From: CAVYVZ01 sp963772065
Lineage (GTDB): Bacteria; Acidobacteriota; Vicinamibacteria; Vicinamibacterales; UBA2999
DNA length: 64,000 nt
Direction: 5' to 3'
NCBI GenBank assembly: GCA_963772065.1
Contig: CAVYVZ010000008.1
Span: 248,001 to 312,000, forward strand
Part shown: piece by piece, positions 42,720 through 52,847 of the stretch
How the letters are laid out: every line of letters begins with the position of its first letter
How positions within the stretch are numbered: position 1 is the stretch's first letter
Made by a program: the position numbers and the translations under genes
Notes under the pieces: generated by a model
Seen by the model: the letters and a program-made list of their open reading frames with translations, nothing else
Told to the model about the DNA's origin: nothing
Database searches by the model: none

Positions 42720-43686
42720 GCGCCTTGTTTGACGGAGCTCGAGGCACTCGGGTTGTCATCTCCGGCAGCTTGATCGAGCCGCTGTCGACAGAATGGCCGG
42801 TCCGGCTGATCGACTGGTAGAACAGCTCATCACCTGCGATTTCGAACAGCATGAAGGAGTAATCGGTGTCGAAGGCACGTGCCGTAACGGGCGAGAAACG
42901 CGCGTCATGGGGTCGCAGGGAGCCGGCGGCCCCGGAAATGAAATACGTAATTCCCTGTTGCGGGGTCGTGCGCTCATAGAAATGCTCGTGACCGGACAGC
43001 GCTACACGGACGCCGTGCCGCACGAATATCGGTTCGAGCGCCCCGCGGAAGATCCGCGCCGGCGCGCTGTAGCGCCCTGACGTGTAGATTGGCCGGTGGA
43101 ACACCGGAATCTTCCATGCAGCGTCCGACTTTCCCAGCTCGCGATCGAGCCACGCGAGCTGCCGCTCGTCCAGCATCTCGGTGTCGAGCATGAAAAACCG
43201 CACCCGCGTGCGAAGCACTTCTGCAAGGAGCGGCACGTCCGGCTCGAACGTGTAGTAGCGGTGGCCCTGCATGTTGAAGGGCGCATACAACGGCTGATTC
43301 ACATCGTCATGATTCCCAATGGCCGCATAGAACTCGACATCGTCGTCGAGGAACGGCTTGTAGGGGAGCTCGAACTTCTGGCGGTAATCCTCAGCCGTGC
43401 CGCCGTCGTACACGTTGTCGCCGAGCATCACGACGAACGGGAACTCGAACACCTTCCGGAAGGCCGCCATCGTGGCGGCCACTTCGTATTGCGGCTTATG
43501 ACCGCGGCCAGCATCGCCAATCGCGGCAAACCTCACAGAGCCGGGCCGCTTGGGCAGTGTTAGAACCTTCTCGGGCGGCGCCGTCGGGATGGTGATGACG
43601 GGCGTCTGCGCTTTGTTGCGATCGGGTTCGCTTCCGCACGCGACGACGCACAGGGAAAGCAAGAGCGGGCCGAACAGAGACCGCAT
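42700..43686 (-). CDS. Lipoprotein metallophosphoesterase, purple acid phosphatase-like
   Basis: A 328-residue calcineurin-fold protein. The N-terminus SLCVVACGSE fits a lipoprotein signal (lipobox VVAC), so it is likely anchored in the envelope. Metal-site motifs are FAAIGDAGRGHK (first Asp), VVMLGDNVYDGG (GDN), AAIGNHDDV (GNHD) and VALSGHEHFYER (GHxH). The spacing matches purple acid phosphatase-like enzymes. It overlaps the downstream permease gene by 20 nt and is divergent from a PQQ dehydrogenase gene. Confidence 0.92.
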   Translation of the reverse strand: MRSLFGPLLLSLCVVACGSEPDRNKAQTPVITIPTAPPEKVLTLPKRPGSVRFAAIGDAGRGHKPQYEVAATMAAFRKVFEFPFVVMLGDNVYDGGTAEDYRQKFELPYKPFLDDDVEFYAAIGNHDDVNQPLYAPFNMQGHRYYTFEPDVPLLAEVLRTRVRFFMLDTEMLDERQLAWLDRELGKSDAAWKIPVFHRPIYTSGRYSAPARIFRGALEPIFVRHGVRVALSGHEHFYERTTPQQGITYFISGAAGSLRPHDARFSPVTARAFDTDYSFMLFEIAGDELFYQSISRTGHSVDSGSIKLPEMTTRVPRAPSNKAHELINR

Positions 43687-43767
43687 CCACCCATCTTACG
43701 TGGATGACAAGTTGTGACAAGTCGGGCGGTAGCATGGCCCAGCTTTGGAGACATGCGTGGAGGATGC

Positions 43768-45876
43768 ATGCAGAGGAACCGTCGTTCGCCCCGCCGGCTC
43801 GTTGGTCTCGTTCTCGCCCTTGCCGCAAGCGCTCCGCTTGTAAATGCGCGCGGACATAGGGACGACAACGGCAAGGCGCCGCCGGGCGCCGAGTGGGCCT
43901 ATTGGGGCGGCGATGCGGGAAGCACGCGCTACTCCGCTCTCGATCAAATCAACGCCGGCAACGTCGGCAAGCTCGAGGTGATCTGGCGATGGAGGGCCGC
44001 GAACTTCGGACCCGAGCCGGACAACATCCTTCGCGCCACGCCGCTCTACGTGAACGGCAAGCTCTACACGGTGGCGGGCATTCGCCGCACGGTGGTGTGC
44101 ATCGAGCCGACGACCGGTGAGACGTTGTGGATGTGGCGCGAGAACACCGACGGCGATCCCCGCTGGGACGCGTCGACGCGCAAGAACTACGGTAAGGCGG
44201 TCGCTTTCGCGCGGGTCGACGGAAAGCCGGTCGTCTACTACCTCGGCGCGGGCTTCACGATGTGGGCGCTCGATGCCGATTCAGGCCAGCCAGTCCAGGC
44301 ATTCGGCACGAACGGAAAAGTCGATCTCGCCTACGGCCTCGACAATCCGAACAACCCGGACGCGCCGAAGTACAAAGTGGATCCCAAGCGCGGGGTCATG
44401 GATTACGGCGACATCACGACCTCGTCGGCGCCGATCGTCGTCAACGGCGTCGTGGTCGTCGGCAATTCCCACGACCGCGGCTACTACCCCGAGAACAAGG
44501 AGAACATTCCGGGAATCATCCGCGGATACGACGCAAAGACCGGCAAGATGCTCTGGCGCTTCGACCCGGTGCCCAAGCCGGGCGAGCCATTCAACGAAAC
44601 GTGGGGCGAGCGGTCGTGGTACTACACCGGCAACGTATCGCCGTGGGCCCCGCTTTCGGCCGACCTCGAGAAGGGCATCGTCTATGTGCCGACCGATACG
44701 CCGACGAACGACTACTACGGCGGTCATCGGCCTGGGCAGAACGTGTTCGGCACGAGCCTGATTGCGCTCGACGCCAAGACCGGCAAGCGCGTGTGGCACT
44801 TCCAGTTCGTGCACCACGACATCTGGAACTACGACACGCCAGATGCGCCGAAGGTGCTCGACATCACCGTGCAGGGCAAACGCATTCCCGTCGTGGCGCA
44901 GGCCACGAAGCAGGGCTACCTGTACGTCCTCAACCGGCACACGGGTGCACCGGTGTGGCCGATTGAAGAGCGTCCGGTTCCGACCGACTCGGATGTGCCC
45001 GGCGAAAAGCCGTGGCCGACGCAGCCGTACGTGACGAAGCCGCCCGCATTCGAAATGCAGGGTTTCACCGAAGATAGCCTCATCGACTTCACGCCGGAGC
45101 TTCGCGCCGAGGCGCTGCGGATAGCGAAGCGTCACCGCATGGGCCCCCACTACACGCCTCCCATGCTCGGAAAGGGGAAAGACAACGCTGAGGGCGGAGC
45201 GTTCGCGGCGCCGGGCGCCAACGGCGGCGCCAACATCCCGGGCGGCGCGGCGGCAGACCCGGAAACCGGATGGGTATACGTCGCCACACAACGTGGGTTC
45301 AGCGTGATCCGGATGATGGAAGCGAAGGCGAAATACCCCAATGCCAAAGCATGGCCCGGGTGGGGCGGCCAAGGCCCTACCTCCGCGTACGTGTCGGTTG
45401 GCCCCGGCGGGGTTGCTGGGCCTTCGGGCGGCGCGGGCAACGCGCCTCTCCCGTTGATCAAGCCGCCTTACGGCAGCATCGTGGCCTACGATCTGAACAA
45501 AGGCGAGATCGCGTGGCGGATCCCGAACGGCGACACGCCGGAGCGCATCAAGGAACACCCCGCCCTCAAGGGCGTCAAGATCGGCAACACCGGTCAGAAC
45601 TCACATGCGAACCTGCTGGTGACCAAGACGCTGCTCTTCTACGGCGAGGGGCGCGGCGGCGATCGCTACTTCCACGCCCTCGACAAACAGAGTGGCAAGG
45701 AGATCGCCAAGGTCGAGCTGCCGGCGCAGACCAACACCGCGCCGATGACCTTCTTTCACAACGGGCATCAGTACATCGTGGTGGCTGTGGCAAGCGGGAA
45801 CTTCGCACCGGAGTTCGTGGCACTCGGGCTGCCTGCCGCGAGGCCGCCGCGGGTGAATTTGGGGACCGGAAATTAG
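43768..45876 (+). CDS. PQQ-dependent dehydrogenase (glucose/alcohol type)
   Basis: A 702-residue periplasmic quinoprotein with an eight-bladed beta-propeller. After the signal peptide (LVGLVLALAASAPLVNA) comes WAYWGGDAGSTRYSALDQIN, and propeller tryptophan-docking repeats such as TGETLWMWR, TGKMLWRFD, TGKRVWHFQ and KGEIAWRIP. HHDIWNYDTPDAP is the conserved active-site-side motif of PQQ glucose-type dehydrogenases. ATG 43768 has GGAGG 5 nt upstream; an ATG at 43753 is a possible alternative. No cytochrome domain. PQQ biosynthesis genes are not in the window. Confidence 0.9.
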   Translation: MQRNRRSPRRLVGLVLALAASAPLVNARGHRDDNGKAPPGAEWAYWGGDAGSTRYSALDQINAGNVGKLEVIWRWRAANFGPEPDNILRATPLYVNGKLYTVAGIRRTVVCIEPTTGETLWMWRENTDGDPRWDASTRKNYGKAVAFARVDGKPVVYYLGAGFTMWALDADSGQPVQAFGTNGKVDLAYGLDNPNNPDAPKYKVDPKRGVMDYGDITTSSAPIVVNGVVVVGNSHDRGYYPENKENIPGIIRGYDAKTGKMLWRFDPVPKPGEPFNETWGERSWYYTGNVSPWAPLSADLEKGIVYVPTDTPTNDYYGGHRPGQNVFGTSLIALDAKTGKRVWHFQFVHHDIWNYDTPDAPKVLDITVQGKRIPVVAQATKQGYLYVLNRHTGAPVWPIEERPVPTDSDVPGEKPWPTQPYVTKPPAFEMQGFTEDSLIDFTPELRAEALRIAKRHRMGPHYTPPMLGKGKDNAEGGAFAAPGANGGANIPGGAAADPETGWVYVATQRGFSVIRMMEAKAKYPNAKAWPGWGGQGPTSAYVSVGPGGVAGPSGGAGNAPLPLIKPPYGSIVAYDLNKGEIAWRIPNGDTPERIKEHPALKGVKIGNTGQNSHANLLVTKTLLFYGEGRGGDRYFHALDKQSGKEIAKVELPAQTNTAPMTFFHNGHQYIVVAVASGNFAPEFVALGLPAARPPRVNLGTGN

Positions 45877-45888
45877 GCGATCGGCAGT

Positions 45889-47583
45889 TTAGGCGATCGC
45901 CGAGACGCTGTCGCGTGGCGCCGCCAGGTCGCGCCACGCCGACCAGTAGAACACGAGCTCGCGCGCGAACGTGTCCTCGTTCGTGCCGCGCGGCGCCGTG
46001 CGCTGCAAGTCTCGAATGCCGTCTGGGTTCAGGAACGGGTCGTCAAGGTCGACACGACTGATCGCGTTTGCGACAACGGCGCTCTCCGGCCGGGCAGGAG
46101 TGAGACCAATCCGTTTCAAGGCGTTTCCGATTCGCGGGTGCTCGACCACGGCGCTTCGCGCGGCCAGGAGGCCATAGCCCACAGTGCGACGTGTTCCGGG
46201 AAGCAGCTCGCCGCCGGAGCAAAACGGCAGCCGCGCCAGCCGGGGGAAATGCCGTTCGAAGATTCGCCTGTACAGCAGGTCGGGCGCCTTGACGGCGGAC
46301 GGGATCGGGATCGCGCGCTCGTAGAACGCCTTCGTCAACCCCGGCATGAACGGCAGCAGGAAATTCGCATACACCTTCAGCGCATTCGGTGTCGTGCGGG
46401 TCCGCGCGCGATTGCGGATGAAGAACTGGGTCACGCCTGCCGGCCCTTCGTGGCAGCGTGCGACTTCCTCTGAGAGGGTGTGCCGCATTTCGCTCCACAT
46501 ACCGTCCACGAACGCCGGCGAGAACACACGTCGCGCCGCCTGCCACGCCGGCGCGGCGAGGGGCTTCAGCATCTTCTGCAGCCATGCGTCGAGTGAGGCT
46601 TCGGTCTTGCCCTTGATGGCAATGCCGTAGCAGACGCCATCCCAGCTCGCCTGCACGCCCGCGGCCTGCAGCTCGGCACACACCTGCGCGATGAACAGGT
46701 TCACGCTCGTGGTGCCGACGTCGCTCAGCCTCACGTACTCGACATACTTCTCCGTCGAAAAGAAGTTTGGATCGGGATCGCGGACGTCGTGGCGGATATC
46801 GAGCTCCCGCGCGACGCGCGCGGCGAACCGGCCGTCGATCTCGAGGTGCTCATATGGATTGCGCAGCGTTAGCGCCGAGGGCCGCGTGCCTGAGTGGACC
46901 AGGAGAGCCGCTAGGAGGCGCGATTCGTAGCCGCCGCTGAGCAGCAGCGTTCCTGCGGAACCGTACTCGCGGTAGGCGCCGATGCTCGCGGCGAGAAGGT
47001 CCAGCAGCTCGCCCGTGTCAGGCTCCGTGATCTGTGGCTGAACCTCGGGCCACTTCCAATAGGTGCGCGTGGACAACCGATCGCTGTCTGGCTCGTACTC
47101 GAGAATCGTCGCCGGCGGGACGCGCGTCACGTCGGCCACGGACGTGCGGTGACCGATGAAATTGCCGAACCCGACAAACGCGCCCCACCCCGCAGGATCG
47201 GGCCAGCCCGCGTCGGCAAGCTCGCCGATTGTGCCGGCGAACGCAATCTCACCGGGGGTCCGGCGCATATAAAGCGGCTGGGCGCCGAAGAAATCGGTGA
47301 CGATCGCCAGCTTGCGAACCGCGGGGTCCCACACGAATGCGGCAAACGCGCCGTCCAGCGACGTCAATCTGTCGAGCGCGGCATCGAAGGTGCCGTCGAC
47401 GACCGACGTCAACAGCTCGCGCAGGTTGCGGCCGGGTGCGATCGGAAGGCCAGCGATCGAGAGGTGTCGCCCCGTCGGCCCGACGAGAGCCGTCTCGATC
47501 GGGGTCGATCGAATTCGCCGCGCGTTCACATTTGCGGCGGAGGCGGGACTATTCGACGAAAAACGTGCCGTGACTTTGTACAT
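45889..47583 (-). CDS. Asparagine synthetase-like protein lacking the amidotransferase cysteine
   Basis: A 564-residue protein with the two-domain plan of asparagine synthetase B. The N-terminal region keeps the Ntn-fold core (LDGAFAAFVWDP, FFGAQPLYM) but starts MYKV, so the Cys2 nucleophile for glutamine hydrolysis is absent. The ATP-binding loop of the C-terminal domain reads LLLSGGYESRLLAALL, with Glu in place of the usual Asp in SGGxDS. Such variants occur in amide- or peptide-bond-forming enzymes such as lasso peptide cyclases and beta-lactam synthetases, but no precursor or B-type peptidase gene is near. Substrate unknown. Confidence 0.83.
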   Translation of the reverse strand: MYKVTARFSSNSPASAANVNARRIRSTPIETALVGPTGRHLSIAGLPIAPGRNLRELLTSVVDGTFDAALDRLTSLDGAFAAFVWDPAVRKLAIVTDFFGAQPLYMRRTPGEIAFAGTIGELADAGWPDPAGWGAFVGFGNFIGHRTSVADVTRVPPATILEYEPDSDRLSTRTYWKWPEVQPQITEPDTGELLDLLAASIGAYREYGSAGTLLLSGGYESRLLAALLVHSGTRPSALTLRNPYEHLEIDGRFAARVARELDIRHDVRDPDPNFFSTEKYVEYVRLSDVGTTSVNLFIAQVCAELQAAGVQASWDGVCYGIAIKGKTEASLDAWLQKMLKPLAAPAWQAARRVFSPAFVDGMWSEMRHTLSEEVARCHEGPAGVTQFFIRNRARTRTTPNALKVYANFLLPFMPGLTKAFYERAIPIPSAVKAPDLLYRRIFERHFPRLARLPFCSGGELLPGTRRTVGYGLLAARSAVVEHPRIGNALKRIGLTPARPESAVVANAISRVDLDDPFLNPDGIRDLQRTAPRGTNEDTFARELVFYWSAWRDLAAPRDSVSAIA

Positions 47584-47690
47584 GCAGCGGCTCTCGCTCC
47601 TGCCGCCTGCACAACCGTCGCCAAGTCAACCGTTCCGAAAGCTCAACCGGCCGTAGGTGGCAGTCCCTAGCTGGCGCCGAGGTATTCACA

Positions 47691-49262
47691 TTGCAGACCT
47701 CGGCGTTCGTGAGAGTCCTCCTCGTTGTCATCGACGCCGCTTCGCCGCGCGTCGTCTGCCCGGCGATCCAGACCGGCCGGCTCAAGAACCTGAAGCGGAT
47801 CGCGGATGCCGGAAGCCTCCATCCGGGTTCGGTCACCATATTCCCGTCGATTACACCCGCCGCCACGTCGTCCATCGTGACGGGGGCGTATCCGGCCGAG
47901 CATGGAATTGCAGGGGCCGCGTGGTACGACGAGGCGCGAAGCGAGGTCGCGTATTACGGGGATGACTTCTGGGTCATTGCCAAGGAGGGGCTCGGCCCGT
48001 TTCTTCGTGATTTTCTCGTGCGGCTGAACGGCGATCGGCTGAAGGCTCCGACTCTGTTCGAGCTGATCGAGCGCACAGGGCGGCGCGCGGCGTCGGTCAA
48101 CTACCTCGTCTACCGCGGGAGCTTCGAGCACGCGGTCAACATGCCCTGGTTGCTGGGGGTCCTGCCTGGCGTGCCCGTCACGGAGTTCGTGCATGGGCCC
48201 TCGACACTTTGCCTCGGTGACTTCGTCAGGCCATCCACTCCGCGTGGAAAGGTGCGGGGACGCCGAGGTCCGCTTCACCGCTTCGGAATGGACGACGCGT
48301 CGAGCGCCGACATGCTGTGTCAGCTCGCTGCCGCCGACCAGCTCGGCGACTTCACGCTCGCATATTTCGCTGACAACGACTATCGGAGCCACGAGGTCGG
48401 ACCATATGGCGCACTGAGCGCCGTCGAAGGCGTCGATTGCGCGCTCGGCCGGATGTTCGATGCCGCGGGTGGATTCGATCGGTTCATTCGCGAGACGTGC
48501 GTCATCGTCACGTCCGATCACGGCCACTGCGACATCCTCGCCGATGCGGACGAAGCGGTCATTCGGCTCGACGCGGTGCTCGGCGAATTCCGCCAGGCGG
48601 ATGTGGGCCGCCCCTGGCGTGACAATGACGAAATCCTGATCTGTCCCAACATGCGCGCCGCGCAGATCTACCTGCGGGATTCGAGCACGATGCTCCTGGA
48701 GCGTGTGGTGCGGGCCGCGCTCGCCGATCCACGCGTGGACGTCGTGCTCCGGGAGGAACACTCGGGCCCGGGAGAAAGCACCGGATACGTCGTCGACAGT
48801 CAGCGGGGCCGGCTGGAGTTCTGGCGCACGGACCGGGGCACCGAGCAGGCCCGCGACGCCTTCGGCACGAGGTGGGGCTGGCGGGGCGATCGATCCGCAT
48901 TGCAACTCGAACTGGACGGCGCTTTCGTTGACTCCACGGAGTACCCGAACGCATTCGAGCGGATCGCCGGGATCCTCGATGCCCCGAACAGCGGCCAGCT
49001 GTGGCTGAACGCGAAACCCGGATGTGAGTTCGAGGCGCCGGGCGGCAAAGCACATGTCGGCGGCGGTTCACACGGCGCGCTGCACGCGCTCGACTCCCTC
49101 AGCATCACAGTTGTCGGCGGGGCGAATGCACCGAGGCTGCCGCGCGTGATGCGTTCTGTGGATATCGCGCCGCTGTGCATGGAATTACTCGGCCTGCCGA
49201 TGCGGTACCGCGTCGGCGACGGGCGGTATTCATCGACACGGACGGAGTCGGCGGCGCGCTGA
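47691..49262 (+). CDS. Alkaline phosphatase-superfamily phosphodiesterase
   Basis: A 523-residue member of the nucleotide pyrophosphatase/phosphodiesterase group. First metal Asp in VRVLLVVIDAASP, the nucleophile Thr in SITPAATSSIVTGAYPAEHGI, second metal site in AYFADNDYRSHEVGP (Asp and His), and IVTSDHGHCD near residue 270. No signal peptide. The TTG start at 47691 has GAGG about 9 nt upstream; GTG 47709 is an alternative. It is divergent from the asparagine-synthetase-like gene by 107 nt. Physiological substrate unknown. Confidence 0.87.
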   Translation: MQTSAFVRVLLVVIDAASPRVVCPAIQTGRLKNLKRIADAGSLHPGSVTIFPSITPAATSSIVTGAYPAEHGIAGAAWYDEARSEVAYYGDDFWVIAKEGLGPFLRDFLVRLNGDRLKAPTLFELIERTGRRAASVNYLVYRGSFEHAVNMPWLLGVLPGVPVTEFVHGPSTLCLGDFVRPSTPRGKVRGRRGPLHRFGMDDASSADMLCQLAAADQLGDFTLAYFADNDYRSHEVGPYGALSAVEGVDCALGRMFDAAGGFDRFIRETCVIVTSDHGHCDILADADEAVIRLDAVLGEFRQADVGRPWRDNDEILICPNMRAAQIYLRDSSTMLLERVVRAALADPRVDVVLREEHSGPGESTGYVVDSQRGRLEFWRTDRGTEQARDAFGTRWGWRGDRSALQLELDGAFVDSTEYPNAFERIAGILDAPNSGQLWLNAKPGCEFEAPGGKAHVGGGSHGALHALDSLSITVVGGANAPRLPRVMRSVDIAPLCMELLGLPMRYRVGDGRYSSTRTESAAR

Positions 49263-49296
49263 CCCCGATGAGCTCAGCGGCCCTGGGGAACAAGCC

Positions 49297-49332
49297 GTAG
49301 ACGTTCTGCGTCTAAGGCCGTAGACCGTCTAC
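49297..49332. promoter_or_regulatory. Putative operator: two GTAGAC/GTCTAC palindromes before padR
   Basis: GTAGAC-n7-GTCTAA (49297-49315) and the perfect GTAGACcGTCTAC (49320-49332) stand side by side, each preceded by GCC. The second ends 4 nt before the PadR ATG, on the place of the ribosome site, and no Shine-Dalgarno is visible. Paired dyads at this position fit an autoregulatory operator of PadR-type repressors (inference). Confidence 0.55.
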
Positions 49333-49336
49333 AGCT

Positions 49337-49696
49337 ATGGCCAAGACTCCCGACGACCGGCGCCTGGAGCTCCTCCAGGGCACCCTCGATATGCTCGTTC
49401 TCCGGACCCTTCTGTGGGGCCCCCAACACGGCCACGGCATCGGCCAGGCTATCCGCACGCAGTCGGAGGAGCTGCTCAAGGTCGAAACCGGATCGCTCTA
49501 TCCCGCGCTGCATCGTCTCGAGAAGCACGGATGGCTCAAGTCCGAATGGGGCGTGAGCGAAGCCAACCAGCGGGCGAAGTACTACCGGCTGACCGCCGCC
49601 GGAAAGGCGCAGCTCACACGCGAACAGGATCGCTGGTCGCAGCTCGTGCACGCGATCGGACGCGTGATGAACCCGGCGCCGGCAAGCGAGGAGTAG
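49337..49696 (+). CDS. PadR-family transcriptional regulator (ADOP-linked)
   Basis: A 119-residue PadR winged-helix repressor. Characteristic motifs are LLQGTLDMLVLRTLLWGPQHGHGI, TGSLYPALHRLEKHGWL and AKYYRLTAAGKAQL. It is followed 3 nt later by the permease gene, the standard PadR-ADOP pair in Acidobacteriota, and is probably a local regulator of that permease. Upstream dyads are its probable binding site. Confidence 0.95.
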   Translation: MAKTPDDRRLELLQGTLDMLVLRTLLWGPQHGHGIGQAIRTQSEELLKVETGSLYPALHRLEKHGWLKSEWGVSEANQRAKYYRLTAAGKAQLTREQDRWSQLVHAIGRVMNPAPASEE

Positions 49697-49699
49697 TGC

Positions 49700-52329
49700 A
49701 TGCGGCCCGACGAGCGCGACCTCGACGAGGAGATTCGCGGCCACCTGGCGATCAGCATCAAGGAACGCATCGAACGCGGCGAAGATCCGGAGGCCGCCCG
49801 GCTGGCGGCGCTCAGGGAATTCGGTTGGGTTCCGGCGATCCGCGACTCGATGCGGCGCGTCTGGTACAGCCGCTGGTTCGACGCGGCCACGGCACTCGGG
49901 CAGGACATGCGAATCGGCCTGCGCTCTCTCCTGCGCGCCAAGGGCCTCGCTGCCACCGTCGTGGTGACGCTCGCGCTCGGCATCGGCGCCAATGCCGCGA
50001 TTTTCAGCGTCGTCCGCGGCGTGCTGCTGCGCCCCCTGGTCAATCGCGGCGAAGATCGACTGGTCTACATTCGACAGAGCGCGCCGGGGATCGGCGCCGA
50101 AAACACGACGTTCTCTGTTCCCGAAATCGAGGACCTGAAGTCACGCGCCAAGAGCATCGCTGCCTTCGGTGATTTCTCCACCGTCGACTTCACGCTGATC
50201 GGCCTCGGTGGCGAGCCCCGTCTCGTGAAGGCGGGCGTGGTCGGCGGATCGTTCTTCGACGTGATGGGCCTGCGCCCCGTGCTCGGGCGGCTGCTCAACG
50301 CGCACGACGATGGGCCGAAGGCGGCGGGCTCGGTGGTGCTGACGCACCGCTTCTGGGCCACGTCGCTCGACAGCGACCCAACCGTCATCGGAAAGACCAT
50401 CCGCCTCGGTCCGCGCGGCGCGACCGTGGTGGGCGTGCTCGAGCCGTCAGTGCCCTATCCGGCTGACACCGAGATCATCGCCAATGTGGTAACCAGCCCG
50501 CATCACCTCGGCGCGACGATGAACACGAGCCGCACTCACCGCATGACGGAGCTCTTCGGCCGTCTTGCGCCAGGGGCGTCACTCGAGTCGGCGCGCGCGG
50601 AGCTGTCCGCCGTGTACGCGGCCGTCATTCGCGAGCACCCGGAGGCGTACTCGGCGAAAGCCGATGTCCAGTTGAGCGTTTCCATGCTGCGCGATCAGAT
50701 CGCCTCGCCCGCGCGAACGATCCTGCTGGTGCTGCTTGCCGCCGCCGGCATTGTGTTCGTCATCGCATGCTCGAACGTGGCCAACCTGATCCTGGCGCGC
50801 TCGGTGCGCCGCGAAGGTGAGCTGGCCGTCCGCGCCGCGCTTGGCGCAAGCAACGGTGCCCTCCGGCGGACCTTGCTCGCTGAGAGTCTCGTGCTGTGCG
50901 GCGCCGGCGCGGTGCTGGGCGTGGCGCTGGCGCGCCCGCTCGTCAGCGTGGTCGCGCGGTTCGCCGCGCGCTTCTCCGTGCGCGCGCTCGAGGTCACGGT
51001 CGACTCGAGCCTCCTCTGGGTCGGCGCCAGCCTGGCGATCGCGGCCGCCGTGCTGCTCGCATATGTTCCGCGGCTTCCTTCGCCGCACGCGCCGACCGGG
51101 CTCGGGCTGGCGAGCGGAAGCGTGCGGATCACGCCGGGCACCAACCGCCGACTGCGAATCTTCGCGACGGCGCAGATCGCGTTCTCGTTCGTGCTCCTCG
51201 CCGGCGCGAGCACGCTCGTGGCGACGCTCATCGCGCTGCAGACCGCGCGCACCGGCTACGACATGCGGCAGGTGCTTGCGATCGACGTTCCGACGTCGGC
51301 GACGGGCGTCTTCGGCGCGCCGGTGATCAACTTCCTGCACGAGACGACCCGCCGCATCCGCGACTGCCAGGAGTGGAAGGCGTCGCGGCCGGGAGCTTCG
51401 TTCCATGGCGCGATGCCGGCAGCTTCGGCGTCGGCGTTCCGTTTGCCGTCGAGGGCTACAAACCCGCCGACGGCGAAGAGAACCCGCGCGCGCGGCTCCG
51501 GATCGTTACGCCCGGCTTCTTCGCGGTGCTCGGGGTCCGCACGCTCGCCGGGCGCGATTTCACCGACAGCGATCGCGGCAACAGCGAGCCCGTGGTGATC
51601 GTGAGCCACAGCGTCGCCCAGCGGCTGTTCCCGAACGGTGAGGCGCTGAACCGGAAGATGTGGTGGACCGATCCGTACTTCGGCAAGCCGCTGCCGCGGC
51701 GCATCATCGGCGTCGTCGCCGACGCCGACGACGAGAACGTCGTGCCGAGAGCGGCGCTCACGGTGTATCACCCTCTCCAGCAAATGGGTTACGGCAACCG
51801 CGTGTTCGTGCACGCGTCGGGCGATCCGTACGCGCTCGTGCCGGCCATCACGAAGATCATCCGCGGAATCTCGGCGAACCAACCCGTGGAGCGCGCCGCC
51901 ACGCTCGAGGACGTGCGCGCGGAAGTGCTCGCCCCGCAGCGGCTGAACGCGTTCGTGCTGTCCGGATTCGCCGGCATCGCGCTGTTGATCGCCGTCGTTG
52001 GAGTGTCCGGCGTGCTGGCATTCGGCGTCAGCGCCCGCACGCGCGAGTTCGGCGTGCGGCTGGCGGTCGGCTCGACACCGCGTCACCTGCAGATGCGCGT
52101 CCTGCTGGAGGGCGCGCTCATCGTGGCGGTCGGCATTGCCGCCGGCGCCGCCGGCGGCTACGCGTTCGCGGGCGTGGCAGCGGGCTATGTCGAGAACCTA
52201 CGGCTGCCCGGCGCCCTACCGATCGTCGGAGCGGCAGCCGTCCTCGCCGGCGCCGCAATCCTCGCGTCATTGATGCCGGCCGCGCGCGCGTCCCGCGTCG
52301 ACGTGTTGCAGGCGCTGAGATCGGAGTAG
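49700..52329 (+). CDS. ADOP-family FtsX-type permease (frameshifted)
   Basis: A permease of about 876 residues. The first 90 residues form the ADOP prefix domain (DERDLDEEIRGHLAISIKER, LAALREFGW), then the first MacB-like domain and FtsX repeat (VTLALGIGANAAIF, ACSNVANLILARS), then the second repeat ending in ASRVDVLQALRSE. The frame loses one base near 51365 (CGCGACTGCCAGG): the first frame ends in non-family sequence after TRRIRD, while the other continues LPGVEGVAAGSFVPWRD. Both sides are highly conserved, so a sequencing deletion is likely. Membrane exporter-type protein without its own ATPase. Confidence 0.92.
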
Positions 52330-52331
52330 CC

Positions 52332-52847
52332 GTGACGCGCAGCACGAACGCACGAATCGCCGGGGTCACGTTCTTTGTCTATCTCGGTGCCGGCATCGCC
52401 AGCCTGGTCCTGACCGGCGAGGCGCGCGCGACGGATCCCCTCGCCATGCTCACTTCCCTCTCCGCCCTGGTGCTGGGCGTGACGCTCTACGCCATCACCC
52501 GCGAGCAGGATCCCGATCTCGCCTTGTTCGGCCTGGTCTGTCGCGTCGTCGAGGGCGTTCCCGGCGAGGGCACGATCTACGTGGCGGTGAGCACCGCCGT
52601 GTTCTCCTGGCTGCTCTTCCGCGGCCGGATGATCCCGGTCGTGCTCGCCTGGCTTGGCATCCTCGCCTCACTCGTTCTCGTCGTCATCCTTCCCTTGCAG
52701 CGTGCCGGCGTGTTCGTTGAAGCGGTGAACTGGTTCAGCCGTGTCACGTGGCTGTTGTGGCTGCCCATGCTGGTGTTCCAGGTGGCGCTTGCCGTTTGGC
52801 TGATCGTGAAAGGCGTCGCCACGCCGGCGCGCGTGCAAGCGGTATGA
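52332..52847 (+). CDS. DUF4386-type membrane protein
   Basis: A 171-residue protein with about five hydrophobic segments. TNARIAGVTFFVYLGAGIASL is the DUF4386-like start and FGLVCRVVEGVPGEG the central stretch. It is somewhat shorter than usual (about 230), which suggests an internal deletion or a short subfamily. GTG 52332 follows the permease stop by 2 nt; the stop overlaps the next start as ATGA. Function of the family is unknown. Confidence 0.8.
   Translation: MTRSTNARIAGVTFFVYLGAGIASLVLTGEARATDPLAMLTSLSALVLGVTLYAITREQDPDLALFGLVCRVVEGVPGEGTIYVAVSTAVFSWLLFRGRMIPVVLAWLGILASLVLVVILPLQRAGVFVEAVNWFSRVTWLLWLPMLVFQVALAVWLIVKGVATPARVQAV

Noticed and set aside
45873..45899. Direct repeat TTAGGCGATCG at the end of the PQQ dehydrogenase and the AsnB-like gene
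   Set aside because: Only two 11-nt copies; too short to separate from chance or a small terminator hairpin (GGCGATCGCC).
45889..47583. Lasso peptide cluster
   Set aside because: Only an AsnB-like protein is present; no B1/B2 protein, peptidase or precursor is visible nearby.
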